Assembly (NCBI RefSeq): GCF_042186555.1
Contig: NC_133326.1
Span: 593,185,790 to 593,249,789, forward strand
From: Aquarana catesbeiana
Taxonomy: Eukaryota; Chordata; Amphibia; Anura; Ranidae
Length of the DNA: 64,000 nucleotides
Direction: 5' to 3'
Each line of letters starts with the position of its first letter. Position 1 is the first letter of the stretch. Position numbers and translations under genes: made by a program. The notes beneath the pieces are model-generated. The model searched no databases, was not told where the DNA came from, and worked only from the letters and a program-made list of their open reading frames with translations. Positions 21,801-33,447 of this stretch are shown here, piece after piece.

Positions 21801-24800
21801 ATAGGGATGAGCCGAACACCCCCCTGTTCGGTTCGCACCAGAACATGCGAACAGGAAAAAAGTTCGTTCGAACACGCGAACACCGTTAAAGTCTATGGGA
21901 CACGAACATGAATAATCAAAAGTGCTAATTTTAAAGGCTAATATGCAAGTTATTGTCATAAAAAGTGTTTGGGGACCTGGGTCCCGCCCCAGGGGACATG
22001 GATCAATGCAAAAAAAAGTTTTAAAAACGGCCGTTTTTTCAGGAGCAGTGATTTTAATAATGCTTAAAGTCAAACAATAAAAGTGTAATATCCCTTTAAA
22101 TTTCGTACCTGGGGGGTGTCTATAGTATGCCTGTAAAGGGGCGCATGTTTCCCGTGTTTAGAACAGTCTGACAGCAAAATGACATTTTGAAGGAAAAAAC
22201 TCATTTAAAACTACCCGCGGCTATTGCATTGCCGACAATACACATAGAAGTTCATTGATAAAAACGGCATGGGAATTCCCCAAAGGGGAACCCCGAACCA
22301 AAATTTTAAAAAAAAAATGACGTGGGAGTCCCCCTAAATTCCATACTAGGCCCTTCAGGTCTGGTATGGATATTAAGGGGAACCCCGGCCAAAATTTAAA
22401 AAAAAAAATGATGTGGGGTTCCCCCTAAATTCCATACCAGACCCTTCAGGTCTGGTATGGATTTTAAGGGGAACCCCGCGCCAAAAAAAAAAAAAAAAAA
22501 AACGGCGTGGGGTCCCCCCAAAAATCCATACCAGACCCTTATCCGAGCACACAACCTGGCAGGCCGCAGGAAAAGAGGGGGGGACGAGAGTGCGCCCCCC
22601 CCCCTCCTGAACCATACCAGGCCACATGCCCTCAACATTGGGAGGGTGCTTTGGGGTAGCCCCCCAAAACACCTTGTCCCCATGTTGATGAGGACAAGGG
22701 CCTCATCCCCACAACCCTGGCCGGTGGTTGTGGGGGTCTGCAGGCGGGGGGCTTATCGGAATCTGGAAGCCCCCTTTAACAAGGGGACCCCCAGATCCCG
22801 GCCCCCCCCTGTGTGAAATGGTAAGGGGGTACAAAAGTACCCCTACCATTTCACTAAAAAACTGTCAAAAATTTTAAAAATCACAAGAGACAGTTTTTGA
22901 CAATTCCTTTATTTAAATACTTCTTCTTTCTTCTATCTTCCTTCATCTTTTGGTTCTTCTGGTTCTTCTGGCTCTTCTGGTTCTTCCTCCGGCGTTCTCG
23001 TCCAGCATCTCCTCCGCGGCGTCTTCTATCTTCTTCTCCTCGGGCCGCTCCGCACCCATGGCATGGGGGGGAGGCTCCCGCTCTTCTCTTCTTCTTCATC
23101 TTCTTCTCTTCTTCTCTTCTTCATTTTCTTCTCCGGGCCGCTCCGCATCCATGCTGGCATGAAGGGAGGCTCCCGCTGTGTGACGGCGTTCCTCGTCTGA
23201 CAGTTCTTAAATAACGGGGGGCGGGGCCACCCGGTGACCCCGCCCCCCTCTGACGCACGGGACATGACGGGACTTCCCTGTGGCATTCCCCGTGACGTCA
23301 CAGGGAAGTCCCGTCAAGTCACCGTGCGTCAGAGGGGGGCGGGGTCACCGGGTGGCCCCGCCCCCCGTTATTTAAGAACTGTCAGACGAGGAGCGCCGTC
23401 ACACAGCGGGAGCCTCCCTTCATGCCAGCATGGATGCGGAGCGGCCCGGAGAAGAAAATGAAGAAGAGAAGAAGAGAAGAAGAGAAGAAGATGAAGAAGA
23501 CGAGAAGAGCGGGAGCCTCCCCCCCATGCCATGGGTGCGGAGCGGCCCGAGGAGAAGAAGATAGACGCCGCGGAGGAGATGCTGGACGAGAACGCCGGAG
23601 GAAGAACAAGAAGAGCCAGAAGAACCAGAAGAACCAGAAGATGAAGGAAGATAGAAGAAAGAAGAAGTATTTAAATAAAGGAATTGTCAAAAACTGTCTC
23701 TTGTCATTTTTAACATTTTTGACAGTTTTTTAGTGAAATGGTAGGGGTACTTTTGTACCCCCTTACCATTTCACACAGGGGGGGGCCGGGATCTGGGGGT
23801 CCCCTTGTTAAAGGGGGCTTCCAGATTCCGATAAGCCCCCCGCCCGCAGACCCCCACAACCACCGGCCAGGGTTGTGGGGATGAGGCCCTTGTCCTCATC
23901 AACATGGGGACAAGGTGTTTTGGGGGGCTACCCCAAAGCACCCTCCCAATGTTGAGGGCATGTGGCCTGGTACGGTTCAGGAGGGGGGGGGGCCGCACTC
24001 TCGTCCCCCCCTCTTTTCCTGCGGCCTGCCAGGTTGCGTGCTTGGATAAGGGTCTGGTATGGATTTTTGGGGGGGCCCCACGCCGTTTTTTTTTTTTTTT
24101 TGGCGCGGGGTTCCCCTTAAAATCCATACCAGACCTGAAGGGTCTGGTATGGAATTTAGGGGGAACCCCACATCATTTTTTTTTTTTAATTTTGGCCGGG
24201 GTTCCCCTTAATATCCATACCAGACCTGAAGGGCCTGGTATGGAATTTAGGGGGACTCCCACGTCATTTTTTTTTTTAATTTTGGTTCGGGATTTCCCTT
24301 TGGGGAATTCCCATGCCGTTTTTATCAATGAACTTCTATGTGTATTGTCGGCAATGCAATAGCCGCGGGTAGTTTTAAATGAGTTTTTTCCTTCAAAATG
24401 TCATTTTGCTGTCAGACTGTTCTAAACACAGGAAACATGCGCCCTTTTACAGGCATACTATAGACACCCCCCAGGTACGAAATTTAAAGGGATATTACAC
24501 TTTTATTGTTTGACTTTAAGCATTATTAAAATCACTGCTCCTGAAAAAACGGCCGTTTTTAAAACTTTTTTTTGCATTGATCCATGTCCCCTGGGGCAGG
24601 ACCCAGGTCCCCAAACACTTTTTATGACAATAACTTGCATATTAGCCTTTAAAATTAGCACTTTTGATTTCTCCCATAGACTTTTAAAGGGTGTTCCGCG
24701 GCATTCGAATTTGCCGCGAACACCCCAAATTGTTCGCTGTTCGGCGAACTTGCGAACAGCCAATGTTCGAGTCGAACATGAGTTCGACTCGAACTCGAAG

Positions 24801-24910
24801 CTCATCCCTACTACCAAAGTGGAGACTCCCCTAGCATATGAGGAGTAACTGGCGTGGTAAGCTCCTGAAATATGTGCCCTTTTCGGAGAGACAAATCCAA
24901 ACAAACACAA
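18835..24910 (-). pseudogene. L1-like ORF2 (endonuclease-reverse transcriptase), broken
   Basis: ORF2 nicks the target and reverse-transcribes LINE RNA at the nick. From the 5' side: a piece of the AP-type endonuclease at 24819-24910 (segment YSSYARGVSTLV), then the palindromic hAT insertion, then the endonuclease resumes at 21793 (FLTFVNLYVPPLFSLSHLND, FILGDLSAVEDPTLDRL). The RT follows at 21028-20017 with SPGLDGIPSEWIHTFG, VVLIHKGGKDPKECESYRPI and, near 19972-19983, the catalytic YVDD box. The C-terminal frame 19917-18835 (360 codons) has the CNKCKGTEGTFIYMVWDCP zinc knuckle typical of L1. Frameshifts at about 21.03, 20.4 and 20.0 kb and several stops inactivate it. Confidence 0.88.
21802..24810. 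mobile_element. Palindromic hAT-type element (copy 1, 3.0 kb)
   Basis: Termini TAGGGATGAGC and GCTCATCCCTA with the 8-bp duplication ctaccaaa (21794-21801, 24811-24818). The element is an almost perfect inverted repeat with arms of about 1.49 kb meeting near 23,297 (gggacttccctgtg / cacagggaagtccc). Each arm contains CTTCTTC/GAAGAAG-rich stretches and repeated ggtctggtatggattttaag blocks. There is no transposase; the Arg/Lys/Glu-rich frames in the arms are repeat by-products. It inserted in the endonuclease region of L1 ORF2. Confidence 0.9.
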
Positions 24911-25069
24911 TCACTAAGAATCAGCACTGACCCCACAAACACTACTTCAAATAAAAACAGTCCTTCAAAAAACAGTCTATATCAGAGTTCTCTTGCTATA
25001 GGTGCTGCAGCTCTCTCAAAGATCAACTGGGTGGCGGACAAAATCTGAAACATATAAAAGGAAAGAGAG

Positions 25070-25440
25070 CGCACGACTGCCCTAGTGTAATACCATTTTA
25101 ATGATTTAAAATTAAGATATAGAAGTAGAGGTATTGCACTCACAGACATAGGATATAAATCGCATGTACAGATGGGTGGATGCCTCCTTTCCTGGTCTGT
25201 GTCACTGGGTGGACTGCTAAAAATGAGTGGTGATGGTGAAGGGTGTAGATCTAATCTTCCTTCCTTGTCTCATCAGGCTGTGTTACTGCTAGACACACGC
25301 ACGGTCCAGCCGGAACTGCATGACGTCACTTGCGGCCGGAATGGGAAATCGAAGTGAGTGCATTCTCTTCTTCTATCTCACAAAACAAACGGTTGCCACA
25401 ACTACATGTTTTCGGAGTCGCGGCCCCCTTCTTCATGTCC
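25070..25440. other. Unidentified insertion within L1 ORF1
   Basis: L1 ORF1 reading frame is interrupted here. The nine-base word taaaaggaa occurs on both sides (25057-25065 region and about 25453-25461), a possible target duplication. The interior includes gacgtcacttgcggccgg and a purine tract but no coding capacity. Family unknown. Confidence 0.35.
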
Positions 25441-26000
25441 TTTTATCTGGTAAAAGGAAGCTCTCTGTTTTTGTGTGGTAGCTGAAAAATCAGGATAAAT
25501 AGATATCCGGTAATTATTGAACTTCAATTCAGGCCCTGTCCTGGCCCCATTCAGGATATTCTCTCTGTCTCTGAAGTGCAGGATTTTTGCAATCATGGGT
25601 CTGGGAATTGCTTCCTTTGGTGGAGCTCCTCCATGTCGGCCATTTTTATAGTGTGTTCAGAGAGGGTTTTTTTAATCACTTGCACATCTGTGCTCATAGG
25701 TCTGACAGTGTCCTCCAAAGTAGCAATGCGGTGATCAGTAGCCTGCACATTTTCTCTAAGCTTCTGCATGTCATAAAGGAGAATTCAACCTTCAGTTTCC
25801 CAAAATGATCTATTAGCTTGTTTTGGCACCCCTGTATGGCTGCCATAATTTGCGTGAGGGATGGCTCCTCATCCTCTTTCAGGACCCTGCCAGCTCTAAG
25901 CATGCGGTCATCCCCCCTGTCCAAGGATCTTCCCCTGCATGTGGTGCGATCCCTCTGCACTCTGGGACTCACCCGATCGGGGTAGCAGGCACCGGCCATA
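25402..26000 (-). pseudogene. L1-like ORF1 (RNA-binding protein), fragments
   Basis: ORF1p coats LINE RNA as a trimer. The frame 25999-25694 carries SLTQIMAAIQGCQNKLIDHF followed by a KLKVEFSFM segment, the start of the coiled coil; another frame nearby continues it. The frame 25596-25402 carries the C-terminal domain: MIAKILHFRDRENILNGART, then FNNYRISIYPDFSATTQKQR. The central RRM-like region between them is shortened or lost. Upstream to the 5' end at 26284 is 5' UTR-like sequence. It is clearly nonfunctional. Confidence 0.75.
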
Positions 26001-26497
26001 CTGTGTCCTCATGCCTCTGTAGCAGTGGCCATTCCTCCTCCTCCGGTGCTATCTTGAGAGCCCCAGGCAAAACGGGCTAGCCGTTCTCCCGGCGTTTTTG
26101 GCTAGGGTGGTCCGTATTTCACCATCCCCGGAGGCTCCCCTGAGGATCCCCCACTTATGCCCCAGCAGTCCAGGCCAAAATTTGAGCGTTTAGCTCATAG
26201 GATCTGGTCAGGATCAGGAATCTGCAGAGAGAGCTCTGTCTCTGCCGTCCTCACATGCTGCGCGCCAGCTCCACCCCCCCTCCCCACTCTGAAACGTTGC
26301 ACTGTCCTTGTGTTGTGATCATTCAATGAATAATCCGTTTGGACGCTACTTTGTGTTGATCCATGGTGTGCTGGCAAATATCTACTTTGTGACTGGAACC
26401 AGTATCCAGCTGGTTGTTGCTGCAGTACCCAAACTTTGAGAGCTTATCCAGAAATGTGTGCGATGGGAAAATGAAGTATTAATATGGATTTACAAAG

Positions 26498-27840
26498 ACC
26501 CCACCTTAGTAACTTTTACAGAAATCATTTATCTTATTTATGTTATTAATTGGGTTGTTAATTTTGTGTAAATAAAACGTCTGCTGTGGCCATTTGTAAA
26601 CCCTTGCAGCCCATGCTGCTATTTAACCTGTAGGTATTTATGAATATTTTAGTCACACAATTCTGAAACAACGTGTGAACTAATTTTCACAAATGTAATG
26701 CCTTTCGGACTGTATGTGCAGGTATACGTGAAAATCCACTCTGGCTAATCTTTAGCATGTCACATTTCTGCATTTCTTCTTGTTTAACAAAAATGTATAT
26801 TCATATGATCTGAGATATTTGCACATATGTGATTTTTGACTCAGTTCCAAGATTTAAGAAAAGAGCATTAAAAGTGCTTGCCTCACCCACACAGAATGTT
26901 GATCCACGATCAATGCTCTGGAAGGCATGCTCTGCTTATACAATCACTTTGTGTTGCCTTGTTTTGAAAGCATCCATGGATGCCATTTTGAAAATGTAAT
27001 TTTAATAGGGAAACCATATGGAGGCTGACAGTGGTTATAAATTGTCTTGTGCCTTAAAATTAAAGCTCTTTAAAGAGCGTTAAACTTTCAGTGTTGACAA
27101 GACCTCAAAGTTCTGGTTTTATTTGAGATTGTATCTCATGCATGTGAGAGCTAGATATGAATTACTGGGTGGTGGAGAAAGTACATTAATAGTGATGTTT
27201 TATTCCCATCTGCAGTGTGTCCAATGAGTGACATCACTGCCCTTATTGGAATTTCCTATATACAGCATTAGCTATGGTGTTCTACTGTGTAGATTCCACT
27301 GGGGGAAAAAAAATTCAGCCTGAGGCACTAAATATTCTTGCGGGCCCTGGTCTTCTGATTAAGGTCATATCGGGTTGGGACATGGAGGGGGTAGTTTAGT
27401 TCAGGGGTTGAGGGGGACAAAAGGAAATCTGAACTTTGATTGAAAATGCAGTTATTCTTGTTAAATGTTTTAAGAAATTTTTGTATACGTTCAGCCAAAC
27501 CTTTTTTTTTCATTTTGAATGAAGTGGGCAAGTCCAACCTCATTTTCTGTCCTGCTGACAACATTTTACCAGACGGGAAGTGAGGAAAAATCTCCACAAA
27601 GAGACACACACAGCAATAAAATGCTTTACTTCAGTGGAGTTTAGATCACAACTTCTGTCTGTGTTCCTATTAAAAGTTTTTCTTCACTTCCTGCCTGGTG
27701 AAACCACTCTATCCAAAACTAGAAAAAACATTTTTTTGCCTTTTGTATACATTGCTATCATAGTTGCTTTAAAAGAGTTTTTTTTTTTTTTACCCTATTT
27801 TGTCTGCATTATCAAACCCATTTATTGTGAAACCTTCCTA

Positions 27841-27906
<66 letters not shown>

Positions 27907-28038
27907 AAGAATGTTTTTTTTTTACACTTTAAGGATGTTTTTTGAGAACTTGCTCATTTTATTTTGTTCTTAGCCCCCACTGAGAACTGGCATATCATTC
28001 ACAGTGGTCATTCTCATCCATAGACCAATGCATGGTTA
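26498..28038. other. No gene; contains a (TA)n microsatellite
   Basis: Mostly AT-rich unassigned sequence. A pure TA dinucleotide run of about 30 units occupies 27842-27902. Confidence 0.6.
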
Positions 28039-28635
28039 TTAACTACTTCAATAGCAGGCACTTTTGCCCATTCCTGCCCAGGACAATTTTCAGCTTTCAG
28101 CGCTGTCGCAATCTGATGACAATTGTGCGGTCATGCAACACTGTACCCAAACCAAATTTTTATCATTTTCTTCCCACAAATAGAGCTTTCTTTTGGTGGT
28201 ATTTGATTACCTCTGGGGTTTTTATTTTTTTCTAAACAAACTAAAAAAGACTGAAATTTTTGAAAAAAAAAGTTTTCTTAGTTTCTGTCATAAAATGTAG
28301 TTTTCTCCTTCACTGACGGGTGCTGATGAGGCGGCACTGATGGGCACTGATGAGTTGGAACTGATAAGGTGGCACTGATGGGCACTGATGAGGAGGCTCT
28401 GATATGTAGAATTGATGGGCACTGATAGGCGGCACTGATATGCAGCACTGATGGGGACCAATAGGCACCACTGATAGGCGGCACAGATGGGCACTGACAG
28501 GCCCATGATGGGCACTGACATGCCACGTGCTCGCGCTGGCATGTTATACTGCTGGACATCATAAGATGCCCAGTCATGATAACAGAACCACTTCCCGACC
28601 ATCAATCTGCTATAGGCCGGGTGGCAAGTGGTTAA
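28039..28635 (+). mobile_element. TTAACCACTT-type MITE, diverged copy
   Basis: TTAA at 28039-28042 and at 28632-28635 (aagtggttaa). Shares cccacaaatagagctttctt and the ggtggtatttgattacctct block with the other copies. The central part is replaced by a GGCACTGATG minisatellite at about 28315-28530. The right TTAA is also the left TTAA of the next MITE. Confidence 0.75.
28315..28530. repeat. GGCACTGATGGGCACTGATGAG-type minisatellite
   Basis: Tandem variants of ggcactgatgggcactgatg, with units of about 10-20 bp. The Ser/Pro/Ala-rich minus-strand frames over it are by-products. Confidence 0.8.
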
Positions 28636-29110
28636 ATTGATTGTAAAGTCTCCTCTTTTTTTTTTTTTTTAGTTAAAATGAATAAACATGTTATACTTGC
28701 CTGCTCTGTGCATGGTTTTGCACAGAGCAGCCCCCTCCTCCTCTTCTCGGGTCCCTCTTTGGCTCTCCTGGCCCCTCCCTCCTGTTGAGTGCCCCCACAG
28801 CAAGCAGCTTGCTATGGGGGCACCCTAGCCAAGCCACATTTCCGTGTATCTAGTCAGACACAGAGCCATGGCCTGGCCCTGCCCCCTTTCTCTCCTCATT
28901 GGCTGACTGACTTTGATTTACATCAGCGGGAGTCAATGGAGCCAATGAGGAGGGGAGTCCCGGGCAGTCGAGACAATCCTACAACATCGCTGGATCTAGA
29001 TGGGGCTCAGGTAAGTATTAGAGGGGTTGCACAGAGAAGGCGTTTTAACTTAATGCATAGAATGCTTTAAGATAAAAAAAAGAAACCTAATGCCTTTACA
29101 ACCACTTTAA
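28632..29110. mobile_element. TTAA-flanked MITE (GTGGTTGTAAA superfamily, long form)
   Basis: Begins TTAAATTGATTGTAAAG and ends CTTTACAACCACTTTAA. The interior includes ggttttgcacagagcagccc and a gctatgggggcac block shared with the copies at about 32996-33447 and 34103-34540. Confidence 0.75.
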
Positions 29111-31069
29111 GTTATATGATGACCTGAATATTGAACAAGATGTAGTTTAGGAAACCCAATAGTATGAATACCTTTTGCTCAATACTATGGCAAAAGTGTT
29201 ATAATTAGTATACAGAGTAAAGATTAGTGCACAGAGTTCAGAGTACAGCAGTGTGGAGTATATCATGCATAGGTCCCCATGGATGGAAACCAACCCTATG
29301 GAAACCAAATCTTTCTGGTTTTTTTTTTTTCCCTACTTGGTTGCCCCTCTTTTTTGGTCTGATGTATTTTGAAAAGATGGTTTAATGGGAAATTGGTAGT
29401 AAAAAATCAGTTGTAGGTTTAACCAATTATTTTTTACATCAAATATTCTCTATTAAAAGGTGCTACTCTTTCTTATCCCAGTAAGTTGGAAGGAGCTGCA
29501 TGTTACATACTAAACTGCATATAGAATCACACGGTCTAGATATGTCACATACAGTACGGTGTAAGAAGAGACAACTCACTATGCACCCTTATACACTCAG
29601 TACACCCTACCAGGCCCTTTTGTAAACGGAACACTCCCTGCCAGGAACCCCTCACATCTCATACCCAATGCATAGCTTTTTACTCTATTTGTATATGTTA
29701 GGTTGCAGGCAGTTGGCTTCATTTTCTCCAGACTTTTCTCTGACCTGAAGCCTCACCTTTTTCCATCACATCACTCTCTCACTGCTTACAATGTTTGCTC
29801 CATTCACATTAAACTTAGATATGTGAAATGGTGTAGGTAGAGTTACATCCTACTGTCACTTTCTGGGTTGTGTCTTTAATATAGTTATATGATGGGATGC
29901 AGGACTTTTTTTACTATTATGATACATTAGCATTTTAAATCAAACTCTACATAGCTATTGAAAGAAACCAATGAATGAAGCTATGTATTTTATTAAATAT
30001 TTAAATAAACATATTTTAAATGAAATGCTGCTACATTTGACATGATTTTAACCACTTGTAATCTTGTGTACAGCAGCACTCATATTTGGAGAAGGGAAAA
30101 TCAGGTATAAGCAAAAAGATGACTTCACCGTTCTGTAGGCTGTACTATCCAATCATAGACCAGTGCAGAAAGGTTGCCTAAATATGTTGTATATATGTAA
30201 ATCTCAGGTCCAAGTGGATAGAAATACAAATCCCTTGGCAGGTAAAGTAAATCCCTTATAAATATTTAACTTAAGTGTTTAGATGTTTTCCTGAAGTTCA
30301 GGTTTAAGCAATGTCTTTGCTCTTTCAGTATTACACAAGATGAAACACATTGTTTGACATTTTCACATGCTGTCCTCAAATGTTTTTTTTTTTTTTCATC
30401 CCAATAGATCTTTAATTGTCTACTTGTTTTTACTTTATCAAAGGAACTTTAATTCCCTTTCTGTGACTAGCCACTGCTTCAAAGTACACAAAATTTAGTT
30501 TTGTTCTGAGAAAATCAACTATCCAGAGGAAGCAGACAGTTAATCTTTGTCAGATATTGGCAATCCTTTGGCATTGGGCCGAAGCCATAGATTAGGTCAG
30601 TGCTGTATTTCTTAGCTGATGCCAATACAGAGTTTTTCTTTCTTTGAAACTGACAGTCATGGCACTGGAGTAGTGCTTTTCTTATAAATCTCATTGCTGG
30701 AAACTAATTCTATGGATATTGCAGACAAAAACGCATAGACTAACTGTCTGTATAGTGAATGCGTGCTAAGCCCCGATAAGAGATCACCGAGCTTTTAAAA
30801 TCCTCAGCCTGAGACATGACTGTGTCTAGGGAGTGCAGCTCTCAGGTCAAAATTTAAAAAAAGCTCTCTGTACAAATGTATGCAGACCCACATATGCACG
30901 CTAATAAATATTAGCGTGTATAACTCCAGGACTCAATAAAGGTTAAGCAAAGGCCACAATACCCACAACAGGTTAAAAAAATATAGATACAACATAACTA
31001 TGCACATTAAGTCTGTGTATGCATATGCAATAACTGGTATAGTGAAATACTGTACATGTCGGGATTAAA
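29111..31069. other. No gene recognised
   Basis: AT-rich, no long frames and no element I can name. This is among the longest apparently non-repetitive stretches of the window. Confidence 0.45.
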
Positions 31070-31690
31070 AACCCTTTTTGAAAAGATCTGGACCCCCTGG
31101 CTTACTTACCTGCAGGTTCCAGATGCAGGGAGCTGACTCCTGGGTTTGTGAGAGATGGATTACCGGTCAGACCTACTTTCCTTTCTTTATCTTAGTTCTT
31201 TCTCTTTTTTTCCTTCTTGTCTTTTTCCTGCCACCCCCCCCCCCCCTTTTTTTTTCTTTACTTCCTTTTAATTTTCCTAATGGTAACCTTGATCTAGCTG
31301 AGCTTTAATATTTTGAAATCAATCTGGCAGATGCTAATTATTGATGGTGCTACAGGCCCTATGGGTCCTATCTATTCTCACAGTCTGATCTGTCATATAT
31401 TCTCCCATGTGTGTCTACTGCATCATTGGGCTAGTGTGAGCCGACCTGATCCCCGTATCTGATTTCTTACATGTTATTTTGTTATGGTTATCAATAGGTT
31501 GTTGTTCCTTAAAAGGGATTGGACTATTTACTACCATGCTGATGGACTCATGTTCATTAATAACCTAATTTCTTATATGTTTCCCTCCAAACTTAGACTG
31601 GGCTCACTGAACAGTCCAGTCCTGACAGGAGATTGCTTTGTTGTTATGTTTTGTTGATTATTTGGAAAGAAAAATCTAATAAAAATGATT
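31070..31690 (+). mobile_element. 3' end of an L1-like LINE (5'-truncated)
   Basis: Starts with a fragment like the last residues of L1 ORF2, then a C/T-rich tract, then ends in ttggaaagaaaaatctaata followed by aaaatgattgaa. This resembles the polyadenylation end of L1/Tx1-type LINEs. No clear TSD. Confidence 0.45.
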
Positions 31691-32700
31691 GAAGCGACTG
31701 AGAGTTTTTCAGTTAGGCTTCAGGAGGTACACAAATGGCCTACACCTATATCATTTTGCATATACAGTATATCATAACATTGTTTAACTTTGGCCAATGC
31801 TTCATAGTTTTTCTTTATCACAGGCACCCCTTACCTGCAAAGGCAGTTTTTTGATAAAGGAGAACTACCCTTTCAGTCTAAAGGACATTTGTCTTAGTAA
31901 CAATTCTGTCAAAAGCAATGTTCACTATCATGCTGTCTAGCTCACAATTTAAAGTGTGTATATGGTCACCATTGGCTGGGAAAATTAGTCTGAGGATCGA
32001 TGTTCCAGCTGATGAGGACTGCATAGTTCCACTGGAGTGCGGAGGTCACTAGTCAACCAGCAGCTTTGCCTGTAATTGGTTATGGTTCATAGTGAGACTG
32101 CATACAGGGAAGCTAACAATTCTATTTTCTTCACTTTTCTTTTGTACAGTTCTTTAAGTCCTGGCACACTATGTCACAAACAGATTATACTGTTCGCAAA
32201 TTCAGTTTTTCTTAGGATCAATAGCTGGCAAACCCAGCACTTTATTTTGCCAATTTTGAAGAATAAAATGTCTGGTGAAAAATTATTCATAGCTTGCAAT
32301 CCAATACTCAGTTGATGCAGGCTTTCATTAAAACATGGTAGTTTAAAAAGAATCACGTAGAAGAGAAAGTATTCTTTCATGAATTATGTCATTTTCCAAA
32401 GACATGAATTAAATAGCCATCTCTGTACATTTCAGTTTCTTAAATAATTCACTTTTTATTTAAGAAGGTTATGAGTCCATTGAGTTATATAATATCGTTT
32501 TATATCAATGAGTTCTTTTACACCAGTTCTACAATGGGTGTACTGGGTACAAAATGCTCTTAGCTGATTGGCTGAAATGAGTCATTAACTTACTGCTCTA
32601 TGTACGTTTATCGTTATTGTATTAAGTGTCTTTCAAATCTAAGTAACCAAAAGAGAGCTGTTTGAACCAGATTTATAGAAATAGTATCAGTATGAGCACA
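31691..32700. other. No gene recognised
   Basis: AT-rich sequence with short frames only. Confidence 0.4.
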
Positions 32701-32995
32701 GCTTCCTGACTGGAATGGTACCAGCTGATTGACAAATATGGTGCCAATATTCAGGGGCCAACAAGCTGGAAACTACAAACCAGTTAGCCTAACATCAATA
32801 GTACAACATCCAAGAATTTTCTTATTAAAATGGTATTATTAGTAGAAGCAGCGTGGATTTATGAAAAATCATTTTTGCCAGATCAACCTGTTATCATTTT
32901 ATGAGGAGGTAAGCAATAATTTGGATAGAGGAAGGCCTATGGATGTGGGGTATCTGGATTTTACCAAAGCATATGATACAGTACCCCATAACGTG

Positions 32996-33447
32996 GTAAA
33001 CTTTACCTTTCTTAATTTTAAAATAAGAAACATGTCATACTTACCTGTTCTGTGTAATGGTTTTGCACAGAGCAGCCCAGATTCTTCTCTTTCTGGGTCC
33101 CCGCTGACTCTCCTGGCTCTTCCCCTCTGTCGAGTGCCCCCATAGCAAGCCACCTGCACAGGTGCCTGCTCACTCCCGGGGCGGCTCTATGTGTTCATTG
33201 ACACACATATTGTGGCTCCACCTTCCGCTCCCTCCTCACTTGCTGTGATTGACTTCAGTGGGAGCCAATGGCTTCTGCTGCTGTCTCTGAGCCAATTAGG
33301 AGGGAGAGAGCAGCTGCTATCATGAACACCACTGGATCGAGATTGGGCTCAGGTATAAGGGAAAGCAGCGGGGGCTGAGCATTGAAGGTTTTTTTACCTT
33401 AATGTGAAGAATGCATTAATGTAAAAAACCTTTACAAGCACTCTAAT
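32996..33447 (+). mobile_element. TTAA-type MITE inserted in CR1 copy B (first)
   Basis: Shares ggttttgcacagagcagccc, the gagtgcccccatagcaagc block and the end cctttacaagcac with 28632-29110. CR1 coding sequence stops at ccccataacgtgg and resumes after tctaatttac. Confidence 0.75.

Larger units (their letters stand above)
16863..26284 (-). mobile_element. L1/Tx1-like LINE (copy A), with two nested hAT elements
   Basis: Inserted into X1 with an imperfect 10-11 bp target duplication: actccgaaac at 16853-16862 and actctgaaac at 26286-26295. The T-rich 3' tail is at 16863-16880. The 5' end in coding orientation is G-rich (GGGGAGGGGGGGTGGAGC at 26284). ORF1 and ORF2 remnants are on the minus strand. 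Two hAT-type elements (16918-18387 and 21802-24810) and one unidentified segment (about 25070-25440) interrupt it. The 3' UTR spans 18396-18834. Confidence 0.85.
16705..26482 (-). mobile_element. Foldback retroposon X1 (15-bp target duplication), split by L1
   Basis: Flanked by tatggatttacaaag at 16690-16704 and 26483-26497. In minus orientation a head (26482-26397) is followed by an arm starting gatatttgccagcacacc. An L1 then interrupts it. The loop region (near 16830) and the returning arm end at 16705 with ggcaaatatcta. Arms are about 145 nt and the loop about 9 nt. Excluding L1 the element is about 360 bp. It has no poly(A) tail and no coding capacity. Confidence 0.75.

Noticed and set aside
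22373..24362. Several 70-150 codon frames rich in Gly, Pro, Phe or Arg/Lys/Glu
   Set aside because: They mirror each other on opposite strands of the palindrome and follow its CTTCTTC and ggtctggtatgg repeats; no homology or coding bias.
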